Positions 26,101 to 35,563 are shown, counted from the first letter of the stretch. The stretch is 64,000 bases of DNA from Chryseobacterium sp. POL2 (GCF_011058315.1 NZ_CP049298.1:1674001-1738000); one strand, 5' to 3'. Program-made: numbers and translations. The notes: a model not told the origin generated them from the letters alone.

Positions 26101-29100
26101 GTTCAATACTTTAGCATATGATAACGTTGTAGCTAATGGTACAGAAGGTGGTAGTGTTGTCTTTTCTAATAATAAGGCGAAAGTAAATATTATTAATTCA
26201 ACCATCGCAGATAACAAATCTAATAATGCTGGAGGTGGCGCATTACACGTAGCAGACAATGGAACTTTTAATATCCAAAACAGTATTATTTGGAATAATA
26301 AAAACAAGTCTAATGTAAACGCCAATATGACTGGTGGTATCGATGCCAATTTTGTAGTTAATCGTAGTATTATGAACAAAGATGGTAACCATGGTAATGA
26401 TTCTCATGATAATGGAGAAAATAATGGAAAAATCAACTTTTTGATTTACGATCCAGAATTCAAAGATGCCATTAATAGAGATTACTCGTTAGATTCGACA
26501 AACGCTAGTCCTGCTTTAGACCAAGGTGACTACGAAATTTATAAAAGTTTAGCAAAACCTTTCACTGGAGAGGATTACGATATAGCAGCTAACCCAAGAC
26601 TTTTTGGTAAACTAGATTTAGGAGCTATCGAAAATCAATCAGAAAATGTAATAAAACCAAGTGCAGACAATACACTTTATGTAAAGAAAGGAGCAACTGG
26701 TAATGGATCAGACTGGAACAATCCTGTAGGAGAACTTGCAGATGCTTTAAAATGGATAAACCAAAGAATTGATCCTGTTGGAAAATTAACAATAAAAGTT
26801 GCAAAAGGTACTTATACTCCAAAATATAATGCTGTAGATTTTAACAAATATTCTGCAGAAGTTGATAAGACCTTCTTAATGGTAAAAAATGTTCATATCT
26901 ATGGTGGCTATGATCCTGACAACGGTTCACAGAGAAATACACAAACTGCACAAACCATTTTATCGGGTAATGATAAAAGTTATCACGTTGTGGTATCTGC
27001 AGGAGATAAAGATGCTGATGTAAATGTTTTCAGTAAACTTGATGGTGTAACCATTACAGGAGGTAAAGCTAACGGATTAGGTGGTGCTACAATCAATGGT
27101 GAAGGCATTAACCAACATTATGGAGCTGGTATCTATGCTGATAATACCCGTCTGAAAATTCATAGTTCTATTTTCAAAAACAATGAAAGTATTACTGGAT
27201 CTAACGGAAATTATGGTAGAGCAGCTGCTCTGTATGCGGAAGGCAATAGTGATATTGTACTATCTAACTCTTTACTATTTAAAAATAAGATAGACGGAGA
27301 AGGAAGTGCAATATATGCAAACGACGGTGATACCTCTGTTAAGATTGTAAATACAACAATTGTAGACAACCTTACTACATCTAGTGGTCCTACAGGCGCT
27401 GTACATATCGCCAATGGTGCAGATTATTACATTCAAAACTGTATTGTTTGGAACAATAGAAACAAGAATGGTTTTGCAAACCTTACAGGAGGTGATAGTA
27501 ATGATTATGGATGGAATGTTAACAATTCTATTATCAACAGAAAAAGTAACCTTGTGGGAGATGGAGATGGTCACAATGACGGCGAAAATGGAGGTAGAAT
27601 CAACTTCAAAAGCTATGATCCAAAATTTGTAGACGCTGCAAACGAAGATTATTCATTGCAACCAACAAGTTCTGCTATTAATGCTGGTGATAAAAACTAT
27701 TATCTAGCAGTAGGCTCGGCAACTGACTTGGATGTCTATGGCAATACCAGAATTAAAGAAAATTCTATCGATATTGGCGCTATTGAAAGTATCAAATCTG
27801 TAGCAAAAAATCCAATAGCACTTTATGTTGACTCTAATGTATCATCTACTAGTGACAAAACAGGAGACACTTGGGCTAATGCAATGCCAAACCTTGCAGA
27901 TGCGTTACAATGGGTAAGCAGAATGAATAATACATATACTGCACAAAACCCATTAAAAATCTATGTCGCTAAAGGTACACAAAAACCAATGTATAGTTAT
28001 AATACTAAAACTTACAGAAATGACCAAGGTAGACCTTCTAGTGATGACGATAATGAAAAAATCGATTCTGATTTCGAAGTTGATATTAATGGTGACAAGA
28101 AAAAACATGCATTCTTTATTCCTAACAATGTAATTGTATATGGTAACTACAATCCAGTAACTGGTATTCAGGAAAAAGGAGATGCAATTCCAGGAACAAT
28201 CCTATCTGGTGCTGTTGATAAAAACCATCATATCATTGTAACATCAAAAAGCAACGGAAAAAATGTAGTAGCTTCGTTAGAGAATGTTATTATAGAAGGA
28301 GCTGACGCAGTGGGAGAAGGCAATGTTAATGGTATTGCACATTATTATGGCGGTGGCGTTTATGCAGAAGACGCAACGATTAATCTTAAAAATGTTGTCG
28401 TAAGAAACAATAAAAGTGACGAGCGCGGAGCTGGGTTATATGCCGAGAAAAATGCCAAAATCAATGTAGTAAACTCAATTTTACACAATAACGTGAGCAA
28501 TGGAGATGGTAGCGCAATGTACTCTAATGACTATGCATTAATTAAAGTTGTTAATTCAACAATCGTTAATAATACTAGTAACACAAACGAGAACGGCGGT
28601 GCACTACATGTTAAAGCTAAAGGAAAATTCGAAGTCTATAACAGCATCCTATGGAACAATAAGCGCAAGGGAGGTGTTATTACTAACCTTACAGGTGGTA
28701 ACGAAACCTATTTCACCATTGCTAATACAGTGATGAATCCAGGAAGTACACCACATTTAAGTAACAACATCAACTACTTTACATTCGATCCAGAATTTGA
28801 AGATGTTGACAACAATGATTTTAGATTAAAATCTACAAGTGAGGCTATCGACCGAGGTAACAATGATGATTATATCGCTTCAGGAAATGACATCAATATT
28901 GACCTTGATGTATTAGGCAATAAGAGATTAGAAAATCTGGTTATTGATCTTGGCGCATACGAGTACTTTAAAGACAGTAGTTTATCAACTGTCGACAACA
29001 ATACTCACGCCACGGCTAAGGTATATCCAAATCCAACATCTGGTGTTTTCATTATCGATTCTCCACAACAGGAAACGGTTGCCATCTACAACATCACAGG

Positions 29101-29221
29101 ACAGTTTATTAAAACCATCAATGTGAAAGTAGGTAAAAATCAAATTGATATTACGGGATTACCAGCGGGTCTTTATATCATTAAAGCCCAAAAATCAAGT
29201 CATAAAATTATTAAGAAATAA
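23135..29221 (+). CDS. Giant T9SS-sorted parallel beta-helix protein, five modules
   Basis: 2028 residues with a 19-residue signal peptide ending INAQ. Five tandem modules of ~370-400 residues begin at about residues 25, 388, 788, 1177 and 1561, each opening with a strand like LYVKKxATGxGxxW and an alanine-rich ELADALKW helix, followed by a right-handed beta helix (NNKA..GSAIYxND, INSTIVNN, GGALHV repeats) and closing with a D(I/L)GAYEN motif. Residues ~1950-2028 are a type A sorting domain (AKVYPNPTSGVFII ... GLPAGLYIIKA). Such proteins (PF13229/choice-of-anchor Q-like) are surface adhesins or polysaccharide-active proteins; no catalytic residues could be picked. Stands alone between its own upstream region and a terminator at 29250. 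Confidence 0.92.
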   Translation: MKRQIFTLGLLLTVGLINAQTANSNNVFYVKQGASTANSAGNSWENAHGDLGAVLAKAKQNGTVAKIYVAKGTYSPTRDKTYNVQNANNRDLSFRIPHDVSVYGGFNPEKGIVTESQRNFSKDNETILSGAYNNAAYYYNVVVVQETDFGTLDGVSIVNGKADGTNSANGLFRGFGGAVHVKDATLNILNSRFYNNYAVDRGGAIYAERSNAKITLINTEIYNNKANGDGSAVYLSEQAKAYIVNSTIVKNASENTSNGGALHVRRSGKFYVYNTILWNNTKGGGGLSGMSGGSASDFVMRNSIVNNNTANYYGEQYRNLVYHEYPQFTDYANNDFSLKSTSYAIDKGKVSYLDENGGGNTRDLNGNPRKNGTRLDIGAYQNQKPFTFGSIVYVNPNATGGNGSGNSWENALPNLADLLQLVNFRTEKSATLIPGSTNYQDNFAGTTIYVAKGQYQPIYNAFDFNLDADPKKTSFLLSKNVKIYGSFDPENGIITLAQRNMNSSLSELYGPNRKHVVIAAGAKSTGAVLDGFKIRGGNADGGDNMDVNGQSLSSKFGGGLMIQGAKIKTNKLIFTGNKALERGSAIYVEKSDGELVISNSLLHNNEPSKFDTTLEGSAIYLNDNAVAKVINTTVANNLSNSDSGGALHVKAGGKFYIYNTISWNNINTSQKLLNLTGGSSNSSNFEVYNSIINANSNPDGEGGNGHNNGDNAGKINFRSFNPLFVNSLGGNYTLQQLSSAINQGDNNYYTTYVGSIPDQDIFGKSRVVDGTIDIGAFENEAPIKPDVANTLYVKKDATGTGNGSNWINAFNELADALKWANQQSSFKSFTAENPLKIKVASGTYEPLYNPANLERETDTKNRSFVMVKNVHVSGSYDPTTGKQTSVLGDKKTVLNGTNSYHLVIAAGENSNNSVLESFQLQNSTANGTNSYNVNGHDINRDKGAGVYVVAENSSKPVHLYLKNIVANNNKANERGGFVYADRDGSNLYMFNTLAYDNVVANGTEGGSVVFSNNKAKVNIINSTIADNKSNNAGGGALHVADNGTFNIQNSIIWNNKNKSNVNANMTGGIDANFVVNRSIMNKDGNHGNDSHDNGENNGKINFLIYDPEFKDAINRDYSLDSTNASPALDQGDYEIYKSLAKPFTGEDYDIAANPRLFGKLDLGAIENQSENVIKPSADNTLYVKKGATGNGSDWNNPVGELADALKWINQRIDPVGKLTIKVAKGTYTPKYNAVDFNKYSAEVDKTFLMVKNVHIYGGYDPDNGSQRNTQTAQTILSGNDKSYHVVVSAGDKDADVNVFSKLDGVTITGGKANGLGGATINGEGINQHYGAGIYADNTRLKIHSSIFKNNESITGSNGNYGRAAALYAEGNSDIVLSNSLLFKNKIDGEGSAIYANDGDTSVKIVNTTIVDNLTTSSGPTGAVHIANGADYYIQNCIVWNNRNKNGFANLTGGDSNDYGWNVNNSIINRKSNLVGDGDGHNDGENGGRINFKSYDPKFVDAANEDYSLQPTSSAINAGDKNYYLAVGSATDLDVYGNTRIKENSIDIGAIESIKSVAKNPIALYVDSNVSSTSDKTGDTWANAMPNLADALQWVSRMNNTYTAQNPLKIYVAKGTQKPMYSYNTKTYRNDQGRPSSDDDNEKIDSDFEVDINGDKKKHAFFIPNNVIVYGNYNPVTGIQEKGDAIPGTILSGAVDKNHHIIVTSKSNGKNVVASLENVIIEGADAVGEGNVNGIAHYYGGGVYAEDATINLKNVVVRNNKSDERGAGLYAEKNAKINVVNSILHNNVSNGDGSAMYSNDYALIKVVNSTIVNNTSNTNENGGALHVKAKGKFEVYNSILWNNKRKGGVITNLTGGNETYFTIANTVMNPGSTPHLSNNINYFTFDPEFEDVDNNDFRLKSTSEAIDRGNNDDYIASGNDINIDLDVLGNKRLENLVIDLGAYEYFKDSSLSTVDNNTHATAKVYPNPTSGVFIIDSPQQETVAIYNITGQFIKTINVKVGKNQIDITGLPAGLYIIKAQKSSHKIIKK

Positions 29222-29249
29222 TATGACAATTCATCAATAATTGAATATT

Positions 29250-29284
29250 TAGCAGCACGAACTACGTTTTGTGCTGCTATTTTT
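29250..29284 (+). terminator. Terminator of the giant beta-helix gene
   Basis: TAGCAGCAC / GTGCTGCTA with a 12-nt loop and five T residues. The GTG in the descending arm is an in-frame start for the next gene on paper, but lies inside the terminator. Confidence 0.9.
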
Positions 29285-29300
29285 AAAAAAAATAGTCATT

Positions 29301-30260
29301 ATGAAAATAAATAAAATTTACTTTTTGTTACTTTTCTCCATATTACCTCTTTTGTCATTTCATACAACTGACAAAAAGATTACAACAACGCCACAGGCTA
29401 ATAACTGGATGAGTTTTTTTGGAGATAACAGACCTTTACATTTTATTTCTATACCTGGCACCCATGATTCTGGCGCACTCCATGATGGCAACACTTTGGG
29501 ATTTACCACGTATGCGAAAACCCAAGACTACTCCATCGCAGACCAGCTCAATTTTGGTATTCGGTATTTAGATATTAGATGTAATTATAAAGATGGCGAG
29601 TTTAAAATATACCATGGCTCTGTGGACCAAAAACAAGATTTTGATGATGTGCTAAAGACATGTCGATCTTTTCTTGCCGCTAATCCATCAGAAACGATCA
29701 TTATGAGTGTTAAACAAGAAAAATCAAACATTACTAACAATACCTACTCACAGCGCTTCTATCAATATACACAAGCTTATCCTAATTTGTTTTATCTGGG
29801 CAATAAGATTCCGAATTTGGGGAAAGTAAGGGGGAAAATTGTTCTGGTAAGACGCTTTATATCAGGAGATAATTTTGGAATCAATACTTATTCTAATTGG
29901 CCAGATAATGCAATAGCCGACGTGACCAACGCCGACAAAGTGAATTACTATTTTCAAGATGTCTATAAAGTGCAATCTAATACTACTAAATTTAATCAGA
30001 TAAAAGAAGTTAACGACCTCAGTAAAAAAGAACAAAGCATGAGCAGAGACAATAGAAAATTCTATTTTAACTTTACCAGTGGACAATTGCAAGGTTCTTC
30101 GGGAAACAAAATAAAAAATGTCTCCAACGTTATCAATCCAAAAATACTTGACTATTATGCCGAAAGTGAAAATCAAAACAATTACTTAGGAATGGTCATT
30201 GTCGATTTTGCAACAGCCAATTTGGCCAGAACAATTTATATGACAAATTTTAATCAATAG
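29301..30260 (+). CDS. Phosphatidylinositol-specific phospholipase C-like protein
   Basis: 319 residues from the ATG at 29301; a GTG 30 bp upstream sits inside the terminator stem and is rejected. Signal peptide ~1-20. PI-PLC X domain at ~35-200 with the two catalytic histidines H55 (IPGTHDSG) and H105 (FKIYHGSV) and the LDIRCNYKDGEF strand between them. Bacterial members cleave phosphatidylinositol or GPI anchors without calcium; the substrate here is unknown, as flavobacteria have little phosphatidylinositol. No T9SS domain; likely periplasmic or secreted. Ends against a convergent gene with a shared terminator. Confidence 0.88.
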   Translation: MKINKIYFLLLFSILPLLSFHTTDKKITTTPQANNWMSFFGDNRPLHFISIPGTHDSGALHDGNTLGFTTYAKTQDYSIADQLNFGIRYLDIRCNYKDGEFKIYHGSVDQKQDFDDVLKTCRSFLAANPSETIIMSVKQEKSNITNNTYSQRFYQYTQAYPNLFYLGNKIPNLGKVRGKIVLVRRFISGDNFGINTYSNWPDNAIADVTNADKVNYYFQDVYKVQSNTTKFNQIKEVNDLSKKEQSMSRDNRKFYFNFTSGQLQGSSGNKIKNVSNVINPKILDYYAESENQNNYLGMVIVDFATANLARTIYMTNFNQ

Positions 30261-30285
30261 TATTTTTTTTTAAGTATTATCTAAC

Positions 30286-30318
30286 AAAAAAGTTCTGAAA
30301 TTATTCAGAACTTTTTTT
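30286..30318. terminator. Bidirectional terminator between convergent genes
   Basis: AAAAAAGTTCTGAA-ATTA-TTCAGAACTTTTTT serves the rightward PI-PLC gene and the leftward gene at 30301; it covers the last codons of the latter. Confidence 0.9.
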
Positions 30319-30987
30319 ATTGAGAATCATAATGATTTGCTTCATGGTATTAAAATCAAAATCATTGGTCTTTATATTTTTATTAATGGTTTCTCCTTTA
30401 TCTGGAAAAAGAGCAATAAGTTTCTTTTTATTCTTAGGAAATTCAACAAATTTACCATCTGCTAGTCTAAGATAATATACATCTGGTTCTTCTATGAAAC
30501 GGTTTGGCATATCTTTATCAAAAGACGAAGCAGCATATTCTCCTTTCTTAAATTTTCTCGAAATCCTTCTATATGCGCTAACATCTTGTCCATTAATATA
30601 TTCAAACAAGTAGCCTTTAATTTTCTTTCCTTTATACGTGTATTCCGCAAGTATGACCGTATTTTTTAAATCTGGAAAATATATTGGGCTGTACCAATCC
30701 TCTTTTCCCATAAGCAGCATTTGTCCGTTTTGTAGAAATTCAAAAGCATCCAAAGATGCATTATACCGCACACTTGTCAACTTTTCATTATTACCGATTT
30801 TGGCTTCTCTGAAGCTGTCATTTCCCAAATAAGGATTTCCTTCGGTTTCCAAATTAGCTTTGTACCCATCTTTCAATAATAAACTTCTCGCATCATTACT
30901 CATATTCTGAATATGCATAGGCGCACTTTCTTGTGCAAAGGCAAATGCTGAGATTAAAACACTAAAACAAATTGATTTTATTTTCAT
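30301..30987 (-). CDS. Secreted protein of unknown function
   Basis: 228 residues. Signal peptide with cleavage after FAFAQ (~18). The mature part has two short tyrosine-rich beta stretches (SPIYFPDLKNTVILAEY, KKIKGYLFEY) and a conserved-looking AYRRISRKFKKGEYAASSFDKDMPN block; the end is basic and helical. No known domain is recognised, though the pattern is common in Chryseobacterium-type genomes. Located just downstream of the DUF4403 gene on the same strand (18 bp), so probably cotranscribed with it. Confidence 0.72.
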   Translation of the reverse strand: MKIKSICFSVLISAFAFAQESAPMHIQNMSNDARSLLLKDGYKANLETEGNPYLGNDSFREAKIGNNEKLTSVRYNASLDAFEFLQNGQMLLMGKEDWYSPIYFPDLKNTVILAEYTYKGKKIKGYLFEYINGQDVSAYRRISRKFKKGEYAASSFDKDMPNRFIEEPDVYYLRLADGKFVEFPKNKKKLIALFPDKGETINKNIKTNDFDFNTMKQIIMILNKKSSE

Positions 30988-31005
30988 ATTTTTTCTTTAA
31001 ATATA

Positions 31006-32376
31006 CTAAAAATTCAGTCCAGAAATTACCAATTGTAATTTCGCTTTGGTATCAACCACAGCGGTAATGTAGGTAAGTGTTAAGATAAATTGACTTGGTT
31101 TCAGATCCACAACTTGTCCCGCTAATTTCAAACCTGGAAAATACTCTTTATTAAAGCTTTCCTTAATACTTTCTTTAGAAGACGCAATCATATCCTGCAT
31201 CGGGATACCATATTCTTGTTCAAGCATTTTTCGAATTTTACCCTCGAACAAGACAGTAACTGCTTTTTGAAAAACATTTTTGGTTTTAAGATTAAAATCG
31301 GTATCGGATAATACTATTTTTTGATTCGCTTCATCATAAGCTGGTTTTCCTTTGACAGTTGACGTCCCATTGACATAACCCGATGTCCGGATCTCAAGGA
31401 CTATCTCATCTTTATCCGGAAAAACCGAAATCGCTTCTACTTTAACTTTTCTAGAAGGACTTCCTAGTTCTATTTCTTTATTCAAAAACTGTTGTTCTGC
31501 CAAAATTGTGGCCTGGTGAAAACTGATATTCGTTGTTGTCTGCAACACAAAATCATCCGAAATGTCGCTTTTAGAAATATAATTAGGGACTTGTTTTACC
31601 AAAGCAGAAGCGGACGGTACTAGCCCAACAAAAGTCTCAGAAACCAAAGCCAGCCCAACATTCGTTTTTATTTTATCGGCAAAAACTTCGATAGGTTTAA
31701 GATAAGTTTTTTGTGGTGTTATTTTCAACCACGTATTATATTCTTGCGAAATGTTAATCGGCTTTGCAAATTGATTCCATGCCAAAACCAAGTAAGGTTG
31801 TAGCTTAAACGAACTTTTAATTTGTGTATCTATCACAGAAGTGAATTTGTTTTGTTGTTCCTTTAAAGTCGATTCTACAAAACTTGCAATGGGTATCTTT
31901 ACTTTTCCATAATCCAATACAGGCTTGTCTTTCCACACAAATCCTGCACTTTGCGTCGAGGTTGTTAGCGTCCAATCTGGATTGGTAGAAATGCTGGAAA
32001 TAAAATTCATCACCAGATTAAAACTCGTGTCTTTGTAAACATACACGCCCATTGTGCCATAACCTTTTTCTGCCCAAATCTGTAAAGGGACAGAAATCAT
32101 CAACCGATTATTCGTCAAAGCTTTTATTCTAATATTTGATTGCTTGTTAACCTTAACTTTGAACTGATCGTTGTTGTTATCTGTGAAAGATTTGTCTTCA
32201 TAAATAGTCCCTGTAACCGATTGGTTAACAAGGTGTTCAATTTCTGAAATAGGAATCTCAATGGGAAGGCTGATATTGGAAGGAATTTTTGGGAGATCTA
32301 TCGCATTTACCTCGCTATTTTGGTTAAAAGCCCATAAAAAACTTAGGCTAAATAACCAACTAAAAAAATACTTCAT
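31006..32376 (-). CDS. DUF4403 family protein
   Basis: 456 residues from the ATG at 32376, which begins a signal peptide (KYFFSWLFSLSFLWAFN). The frame is open 165 bp further up but runs into the rplQ terminator and the rplQ gene, so that extension is not natural. Mature protein of mixed beta strands matches DUF4403 (PF14356): LPIEIPISEIEHLVNQ, LMISVPLQIWAEKGYG and FVWKDKPVLDYGKVKIPIA. Related to lipid-binding tubular folds by family lore; role not established. Probably periplasmic or outer membrane-associated. Downstream gene at 30301 follows by 18 bp. Confidence 0.82.
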   Translation of the reverse strand: MKYFFSWLFSLSFLWAFNQNSEVNAIDLPKIPSNISLPIEIPISEIEHLVNQSVTGTIYEDKSFTDNNNDQFKVKVNKQSNIRIKALTNNRLMISVPLQIWAEKGYGTMGVYVYKDTSFNLVMNFISSISTNPDWTLTTSTQSAGFVWKDKPVLDYGKVKIPIASFVESTLKEQQNKFTSVIDTQIKSSFKLQPYLVLAWNQFAKPINISQEYNTWLKITPQKTYLKPIEVFADKIKTNVGLALVSETFVGLVPSASALVKQVPNYISKSDISDDFVLQTTTNISFHQATILAEQQFLNKEIELGSPSRKVKVEAISVFPDKDEIVLEIRTSGYVNGTSTVKGKPAYDEANQKIVLSDTDFNLKTKNVFQKAVTVLFEGKIRKMLEQEYGIPMQDMIASSKESIKESFNKEYFPGLKLAGQVVDLKPSQFILTLTYITAVVDTKAKLQLVISGLNF

Positions 32377-32423
32377 ACTGCATATTTCGACAAATGTAAT
32401 AGATTTCTGCCAAGTATAAAAAT

Positions 32424-32454
32424 AAAAACGCCTTACAAATTGTAAGGCGTTTTT
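32424..32454 (-). terminator. Terminator of the ribosomal protein transcription unit
   Basis: AAAAACGCCTTACA-AAT-TGTAAGGCGTTTTT lies 20 bp beyond the rplQ stop. It ends the 28-gene operon and separates it from the DUF4403 gene. Confidence 0.92.
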
Positions 32455-32473
32455 GGTATCGGTAAAAACTGAA

Positions 32474-32983
32474 TTATTCTTCAGTTTTTTCTTCTGTAGA
32501 AGTTTCTGCAGCTGGCGTTTCTTCAACTTTCGTTTCAGCAACTGGAGCTGTTTCCTCTTTTTTAGTAGCAGGTTTTCTACTTCTTCTTGTTGTTTTCTTC
32601 TCTTCTGCTTTAGGGTTGTAAAGCTCGTTGAAGTCCACCAACTCGATCATAGCCATATCTGCTGCATCACCAAGTCTGAAACCAGTTTTGATGATTCTTG
32701 TATAACCGCCGTTTCTTTCAGCGATTTTTGGTGCTACAGTTCTGAAAAGTTCTGTAACAGCTTCTTTACTTTGTAGGTAAGAGAATACAGTTCTTCTGTT
32801 ATGAGTTGTATCTTCTTTAGCTTTAGTAAGAAGAGGTTCAACATAGGTTCTTAAAGCTTTTGCTTTAGCAACTGTAGTGTTGATTCTTTTATGTTCAATT
32901 AGGGAACAAGCCATGTTAGACAGCATTGCTTTTCTGTGCGGCGCCGTTCTACCTAAGTGATTGATTTTCTTTCCGTGTCTCAT
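32474..32983 (-). CDS. rplQ: 50S ribosomal protein L17
   Basis: 169 residues; the L17 core ([17 protein letters not shown] at the start, [29 protein letters not shown]) fills the first ~120, followed by a ~45-residue tail alternating Lys/Arg-rich then Glu/Thr/Ala-rich sequence ([16 protein letters not shown]). The tail is longer than in E. coli L17 (127 residues) and is typical for Bacteroidota. L17 sits near the exit tunnel of the large subunit. Last gene of the operon, 8 bp after rpoA. Confidence 0.98.
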   Translation of the reverse strand: MRHGKKINHLGRTAPHRKAMLSNMACSLIEHKRINTTVAKAKALRTYVEPLLTKAKEDTTHNRRTVFSYLQSKEAVTELFRTVAPKIAERNGGYTRIIKTGFRLGDAADMAMIELVDFNELYNPKAEEKKTTRRSRKPATKKEETAPVAETKVEETPAAETSTEEKTEE

Positions 32984-32991
32984 TGTAAGGA

Positions 32992-33987
32992 TTATTTATC
33001 AGCGTCTAACTTATATTTTGCAACATCAAACCCGAAATTTAGTCCTTTTGCGTGAACCAATTCTTCAAGTTCTGTTAAAGATTTTTTACCAAAATTTCTG
33101 AATTTCATCAAATCAGACTTACTGAAAGCTACAAGTTCTCCAAGCGTTTCTACTTCTGCAGCTTTTAGACAGTTAAGGGCTCTTACAGAAAGATCCATAT
33201 CTGCTAATTTTGACTTAAGTAGTTGTCTTGTATGAAGTGTTTCTTCGTCGTATTGGATAGATGCTTTAACCGCTTCTGTCTCCAAGGTAATTCTCTCATC
33301 AGAGAATAACATGAAGTGGTAGATCAAGATCTTAGAAGCTTCTGTTAATGCGTTTTGAGGACTGATAGAACCATCTGTCTCAATATCCAAAACAAGTTTT
33401 TCGTAGTCTGTTTTTTGCTCTACACGATAGTTTTCAACACTATATTGCACTTTTTTAATTGGGGTAAAGATAGAGTCAATCGCAATAGTACCGATAGGTG
33501 CATTGTTTGACTTGTTTTGTTCCGATGGAACGTAGCCTCTACCTTTTTCAATATTGAAAGTAATCTCAAAGTTTACATCTTTAGTAACATTACAGATAAC
33601 TAGGTCATGGTTAAGAACTTCAAAATTGTTCATCCCTTTTCCTAAGTCACCAGCAGTAATTACTTCTTGTCCAGAAATTTTCACATTAACTTGCTCGTTA
33701 GTTGCATTTTCTGTTGTAGCTTTTAGACGTAGTTGTTTAAGATTAAGTATGATTTCCGTAACATCTTCAATCACACCTGGAATAGTTGAAAATTCGTGCT
33801 CTACGCCTTCTATTTTGATAGATGAAATAGCATATCCTTCCAGAGAAGAAAGCAAAACTCTTCTCAATGCATTACCGATTGTTAATCCAAATCCTGGCTC
33901 AAGAGGTCTAAACTCGAATTGACCTTTGAACTCTGTAGAATTAAGTAGGATTACTTTATCTGGTTTTATAAATGTTAAAATTGCCAT
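32992..33987 (-). CDS. rpoA: RNA polymerase subunit alpha
   Basis: 331 residues from the ATG at 33987 ([12 protein letters not shown]); an upstream codon adds five residues but has no support. N-terminal dimerization domain with [23 protein letters not shown], linker, and a C-terminal domain ([22 protein letters not shown] ... [13 protein letters not shown]) that contacts UP elements and activators. Assembles with beta and beta' into core polymerase. Position after rpsD and before rplQ is the standard alpha-operon order. Confidence 0.99.
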   Translation of the reverse strand: MAILTFIKPDKVILLNSTEFKGQFEFRPLEPGFGLTIGNALRRVLLSSLEGYAISSIKIEGVEHEFSTIPGVIEDVTEIILNLKQLRLKATTENATNEQVNVKISGQEVITAGDLGKGMNNFEVLNHDLVICNVTKDVNFEITFNIEKGRGYVPSEQNKSNNAPIGTIAIDSIFTPIKKVQYSVENYRVEQKTDYEKLVLDIETDGSISPQNALTEASKILIYHFMLFSDERITLETEAVKASIQYDEETLHTRQLLKSKLADMDLSVRALNCLKAAEVETLGELVAFSKSDLMKFRNFGKKSLTELEELVHAKGLNFGFDVAKYKLDADK

Positions 33988-34019
33988 AGTTTGGTTGAGC
34001 AAAAATTTGAAAAAAATTA

Positions 34020-34628
34020 TTATTTAGAGTATAATTCGACGATTAACTGTTCCTTGATGTCTTCCGGAATTTGGATTCTTTCAGGAGCAGAAACGAAAGT
34101 ACCTTCTTTCTTCTCGTCATTGAATTGTAACCACTCGTAATTTGCTTTTGATGCTAATGCATTAGCTACTACTTCTAGTGATTTTGATTTTTCTCTTACA
34201 GCAATTACATCACCAGCTTTTAATAAATAAGAAGGAATGTTTACCAACTCACCATTAACAGTGATATGTTTGTGAGAAACTAATTGTCTTGCAGCAGATC
34301 TCGTTTTTGCGAAACCTAATCTGTACACAACGTTGTCTAGTCTAGACTCACATAGTTGTAAAAGAACTTCACCTGTTACTCCTTTGCTTCTATCAGCCTT
34401 TTCAAAAAGGTTAGCAAATTGTCTTTCTAAAATACCGTAAGTATATTTAGCTTTTTGCTTTTCAGCTAACTGAATTGCATATTCAGACTTTTTAGCACCT
34501 CTTCTTTTGTTAGGTCCGTGTTGTCCAGGAGGTTGGTTTTTTCTTTTTTCGAAATTTTTATCGTCTCCGTAAATTGCTTGACCAAATTTTCTAGCAATTT
34601 TAGTTTTAGGTCCAATATATCTTGCCAT
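34020..34628 (-). CDS. rpsD: 30S ribosomal protein S4
   Basis: 202 residues with RNA-binding S4 domain ([32 protein letters not shown]). The N-terminal region reads [16 protein letters not shown] with no zinc-binding cysteines. Binds 16S rRNA early in 30S assembly; in E. coli it also represses its own operon. 32 bp before rpoA and 19 bp after rpsK. Confidence 0.99.
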   Translation of the reverse strand: MARYIGPKTKIARKFGQAIYGDDKNFEKRKNQPPGQHGPNKRRGAKKSEYAIQLAEKQKAKYTYGILERQFANLFEKADRSKGVTGEVLLQLCESRLDNVVYRLGFAKTRSAARQLVSHKHITVNGELVNIPSYLLKAGDVIAVREKSKSLEVVANALASKANYEWLQFNDEKKEGTFVSAPERIQIPEDIKEQLIVELYSK

Positions 34629-34647
34629 AATGGGGTAATTCTAAAAA

Positions 34648-35037
34648 TTAAACTCTTCTTCTTTTAGGTGGTCTACATCCATTGTGCGGCATTGGCGTAA
34701 TATCTACAATTTCGCTAACTTCAATACCTGAGTTGTGGATAGTTCTGATAGCAGACTCTCTACCTGCACCTGGACCTTTTACAAATACCTTAACTCTTCT
34801 AAGACCAGCTTCGTAAGCTACTTGAGAACAGTTTTCCGCTGCCATTTGTGCTGCGAAAGGCGTATTCTTTTTAGAACCTCTGAATCCCATTTTACCGGCA
34901 GATGCCCAAGAGATTACTTCTCCGTTTTTATTTGTTAAAGAAATGATGATGTTATTGAAAGATGCTTGGATATGCGCCTCACCAATAGCTTCAACTTTTA
35001 CTTTTCTTTTCTTAACAACTTTAGTTTGTTTTGCCAT
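34648..35037 (-). CDS. rpsK: 30S ribosomal protein S11
   Basis: 129 residues. Signature [43 protein letters not shown] region covers the conserved C-terminus that lines the mRNA exit of the platform with S7. The Asn in PHNG is the residue that is converted to isoaspartate in E. coli; whether that happens here is unknown. 15 bp after rpsM. Confidence 0.99.
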   Translation of the reverse strand: MAKQTKVVKKRKVKVEAIGEAHIQASFNNIIISLTNKNGEVISWASAGKMGFRGSKKNTPFAAQMAAENCSQVAYEAGLRRVKVFVKGPGAGRESAIRTIHNSGIEVSEIVDITPMPHNGCRPPKRRRV

Positions 35038-35052
35038 AATAAATTCTACAGA

Positions 35053-35430
35053 TTATTTACTTGCCTTTTTCTTGTTAGCAACAGTTTTTCTCTTTCCTTT
35101 ACGGGTTCTAGAATTATTTTTAGTCCTTTGGCCTCTTAAAGGTAATCCCAGTCTGTGACGTATTCCTCGTTGGCATCCTATATCCATTAATCGCTTAATG
35201 TTCAATTGCACTTCAGAACGTAATTCTCCTTCAACTTTGATGTTGTCTGAGATAAAACCTCTGATGGCAGCCAATTCATCGTCATTCCATTCGTTGACTT
35301 TCTTGTCTTCGCTGATTCCAGCGTTCTTCAAAATTTCTGAAGCTGTACTTCTTCCTATACCGTAGATATAAGTAAGACCGATAACGCCTCTTTTGTTCTT
35401 TGGTAAATCAATACCTGCAATTCTCGCCAT
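35053..35430 (-). CDS. rpsM: 30S ribosomal protein S13
   Basis: 125 residues. Starts [20 protein letters not shown] and contains the helix-two-turn-helix [30 protein letters not shown]. The Lys-rich C-terminal tail ([15 protein letters not shown]) reaches the P site. Follows rpmJ by 16 bp. Confidence 0.99.
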   Translation of the reverse strand: MARIAGIDLPKNKRGVIGLTYIYGIGRSTASEILKNAGISEDKKVNEWNDDELAAIRGFISDNIKVEGELRSEVQLNIKRLMDIGCQRGIRHRLGLPLRGQRTKNNSRTRKGKRKTVANKKKASK

Positions 35431-35446
35431 AATTTAATAGTGGTTG

Positions 35447-35563
35447 TTAACCTTGTCTTTGTTTAAATTTAGGGTTCTTCTTGTTGATTACGAACAATAC
35501 GCCTTTTCTACGTACAATTTTGCAATCAGCACTTCTTTTTTTAATAGATGCTCTAACTTTCAT
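35447..35563 (-). CDS. rpmJ: 50S ribosomal protein L36 (zinc-free form)
   Basis: 38 residues starting [20 protein letters not shown] and ending FKQRQG; too short for length-filtered gene lists. Of the four zinc ligands in the C+ form (C11, C14, C27, H33) only C14 remains (Ser, Cys, Asn, Phe at those positions), so this is the C- paralogue type that needs no zinc. It lies between infA and rpsM, the conserved place for rpmJ. Confidence 0.96.
   Translation of the reverse strand: MKVRASIKKRSADCKIVRRKGVLFVINKKNPKFKQRQG

Noticed and set aside
32377-32541. N-terminal extension of the DUF4403 gene into rplQ
   Set aside because: It would read through the rplQ terminator and antisense to rplQ; the signal peptide begins at 32376.
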